From Chrysomallon squamiferum (Eukaryota > Mollusca > Gastropoda > Neomphalida > Peltospiridae): DNA of 64,000 nucleotides. Below are positions 62,171 to 64,000 of this stretch, piece after piece. The position numbers and the translations under genes are program-made. The notes beneath the pieces are model-generated. The model was given only the letters and a program-made list of their open reading frames with translations, was not told where the DNA came from and made no database searches. How positions within the stretch are numbered: the stretch's first letter is position 1; each line of letters opens with the position of its first letter. The stretch spans positions 5,554,443 through 5,618,442 of the forward strand of contig CM022672.1 of assembly GCA_012295275.1 (NCBI GenBank), read 5' to 3'.

Positions 62171-63876
62171 ACCACTACCATTACTTAAATAATGTTCATG
62201 TTTTAGTGTGGTTTTGTTTTTCTCAGAGTATATATTTGTGTGTGTGTGCGTGCGTGCGTGCGTGTGTGTGTGTGTGTACACACCTAATTCGAGAAGCGGG
62301 CTGCATGACAACATGACTCATCATCAGGCGGATAATACTAAAAAAAACAAACAAACAAACAAACAATCATGACAATAAATAACAGATATAAATAAAATAT
62401 AAAAGAAATTTAAAAAAATAAATAAATAACCCAACAACAAACCTTGAAGAACATACTATTTGTATGAGAAAGGTTATTAAGGGGGAGAACACTCGTGCAT
62501 ATCTGTGTGCGATCACCAGATGTCATTACTAATAAATGTTTTTGTTATTGTGGCTGAGAAATATTTTTGTTTATACTGTAAGCAGTCGATCATATCACAT
62601 TGTTAACAATTAACAGCTCGGACCTTGTGGTTTTCCTTATCGACTTCGCATTTTGAGATAATGGTGAAGTAGACTGCCTTATGAATATGTATTGGATACC
62701 GAGAGGGAATGAGGTCATTGTTCTCTTTCTGGGATGTCATCTGACCATCATGCTGTTCTCATTACTATAAATAAATGCTGGCTGCGGCGGCGATTAAGAC
62801 GTATGCTTTAAAACTAGCAGGAAGTGAGATCGGGTCTTGAAACTGGCCTCTGCTCAAAGTTAATTAGAGTTATGTAAAATTACTTCAAGCTCAGTATTTT
62901 CTCGTTTGAAAACTGCTGGAGCGGACTATTCGTACTAGACTGTCACCTGTTCATATCAAAATAATCAAACAAAGCCTTCGATACAAGCACGTATCAGATT
63001 ATTATTTATTAATTAGCTGTTTACAAACCAACGATTTGTAACTGCGGTACTGTAAAGAAACAAACAACAAAAATTTAAAAAAATGAATAATTGAATATTA
63101 AATAAATAAATAAATAAATAAAAGAATTAGAAACAAATAAAGAAAGGAAAGAAAAGAAAAGAAATATAAACTGCATTGCTTAGAAATATGACTCAGTATG
63201 ACTCAAAATCATAAAATCAAATTATTTACTGTACTACACTCCATTCTAAATTCAAATAATCACTGGACGTTTAATTCATTATTTATTAATATTTTTAATC
63301 ATGATACCCTAGAACAAATATTTTTAAAATGTACTTGAGTACGGCTTTGAGTGCGTTATTCATGTAATGTAAAACATTTTGTGTAAATATTATGTAACTA
63401 TATAGTTTGACATAAGCTGAAACGTCTCAAAACCAGGCACTTAGTAAACCGAAATTATTCCCCCCCGTTCCTACCCCAAAAACTCTACTATTTCCGCGGC
63501 CCGTTTATTCACAAGTCTTTTCACTCTAAGTTAGCCGAACACCCTCAGAACCGAACTTTTTAGTTTGCACCGCTGCTGCTTGGTTTTGTGAAGGGTCGGT
63601 GTATTTGCCAATTTACGCAAATGTATAAATAGTTTTTATCAATAGCTAGAGTGTGAACTCTTTTGGTTGTACGTGTTTCTGTGGGTGAGTATGTTTAACT
63701 AAAGATCTCTCGCTCTCTGATCTTTTTTACCTCTCTCTTTTTTTTTTTTTTTTTTTTTTTCACTTAATTTACACTGAATTCATGCATGTAATGGAACAGA
63801 TAAATAAAAGTAAGAAGGAAACCTAAATTTTAAATTGTTTATTAGGATATAAACTGAATAGGTTTGTTTATTTATT

Positions 63877-63879
<3 letters not shown>

Positions 63880-63916
<37 letters not shown>
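63880..63916. repeat. (GT)n microsatellite
   Basis: About 18 GT units near the right edge. Confidence 0.85.
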
Positions 63917-63917
<1 letters not shown>

Positions 63918-64000
63918 TTGCTTATGTGTCCATTGTTGTGGTAGTATTTATATGTGTATGTTTATATGTTTGTGAATGTATGTGTATATTTTACGAGGCA

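Overview
The window is animal nuclear DNA, AT-rich and unusually full of simple repeats, with intron-rich genes using GT/AG splice sites. Metazoa is certain because the left edge carries the 5' half of DROSHA, the animal microprimary-RNA processing nuclease. Mollusca is likely: several short fragments (17897-17972, 26000-26160, 40187-40275, 41823-41905) resemble, from memory, a tRNA-derived SINE that is widespread in mollusc genomes. I cannot name the species.

Layout. 1-6415, minus strand: nine coding exons of DROSHA, running off the left edge inside the central domain. 6416-8645: upstream sequence lying between DROSHA and the next gene, which are head to head. 8646-13995 and 15200-19506, plus strand: two tandem paralogous genes, each modelled at 408 residues, for pentameric ligand-gated ion channel (pLGIC) subunits of an unusual type. 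They have no Cys-loop cysteines, a very short M3-M4 linker as in bacterial channels, no recognisable signal peptide, and a basic tail after M4. All their introns are phase 0 and fall at matching places. 19507-23429: no intact gene, but degenerate copies of an exon and an intron of the next gene. 23430-23925: a 49-bp minisatellite grown from the last 16 codons, stop codon and AATAAA of that gene. 23875-43949, minus strand: a 30-exon gene for a protein of about 1,704 residues that looks like an UNC13/BAIAP3-type MUN-domain protein with a large disordered insert and, after the MUN region, a DEP domain. It ends convergently with the second channel gene. 43950-45680: its upstream region. 45680-64000: no gene that I can support; long (GA)n, (GT)n, (ATT)n and (CA)n arrays, inverted repeats and dispersed-repeat fragments.

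The genes do not form an obvious pathway. DROSHA acts in the nucleus in microRNA maturation, the channel pair are membrane proteins, and MUN-domain proteins of known function act in vesicle priming. The two features most worth following up are the channel pair and the MUN+DEP protein with its decaying exon copies and exon-derived minisatellite. Exon boundaries were worked out by hand from splice sites and reading-frame continuity; all coding lengths close without a frame conflict, but no transcript data were available.
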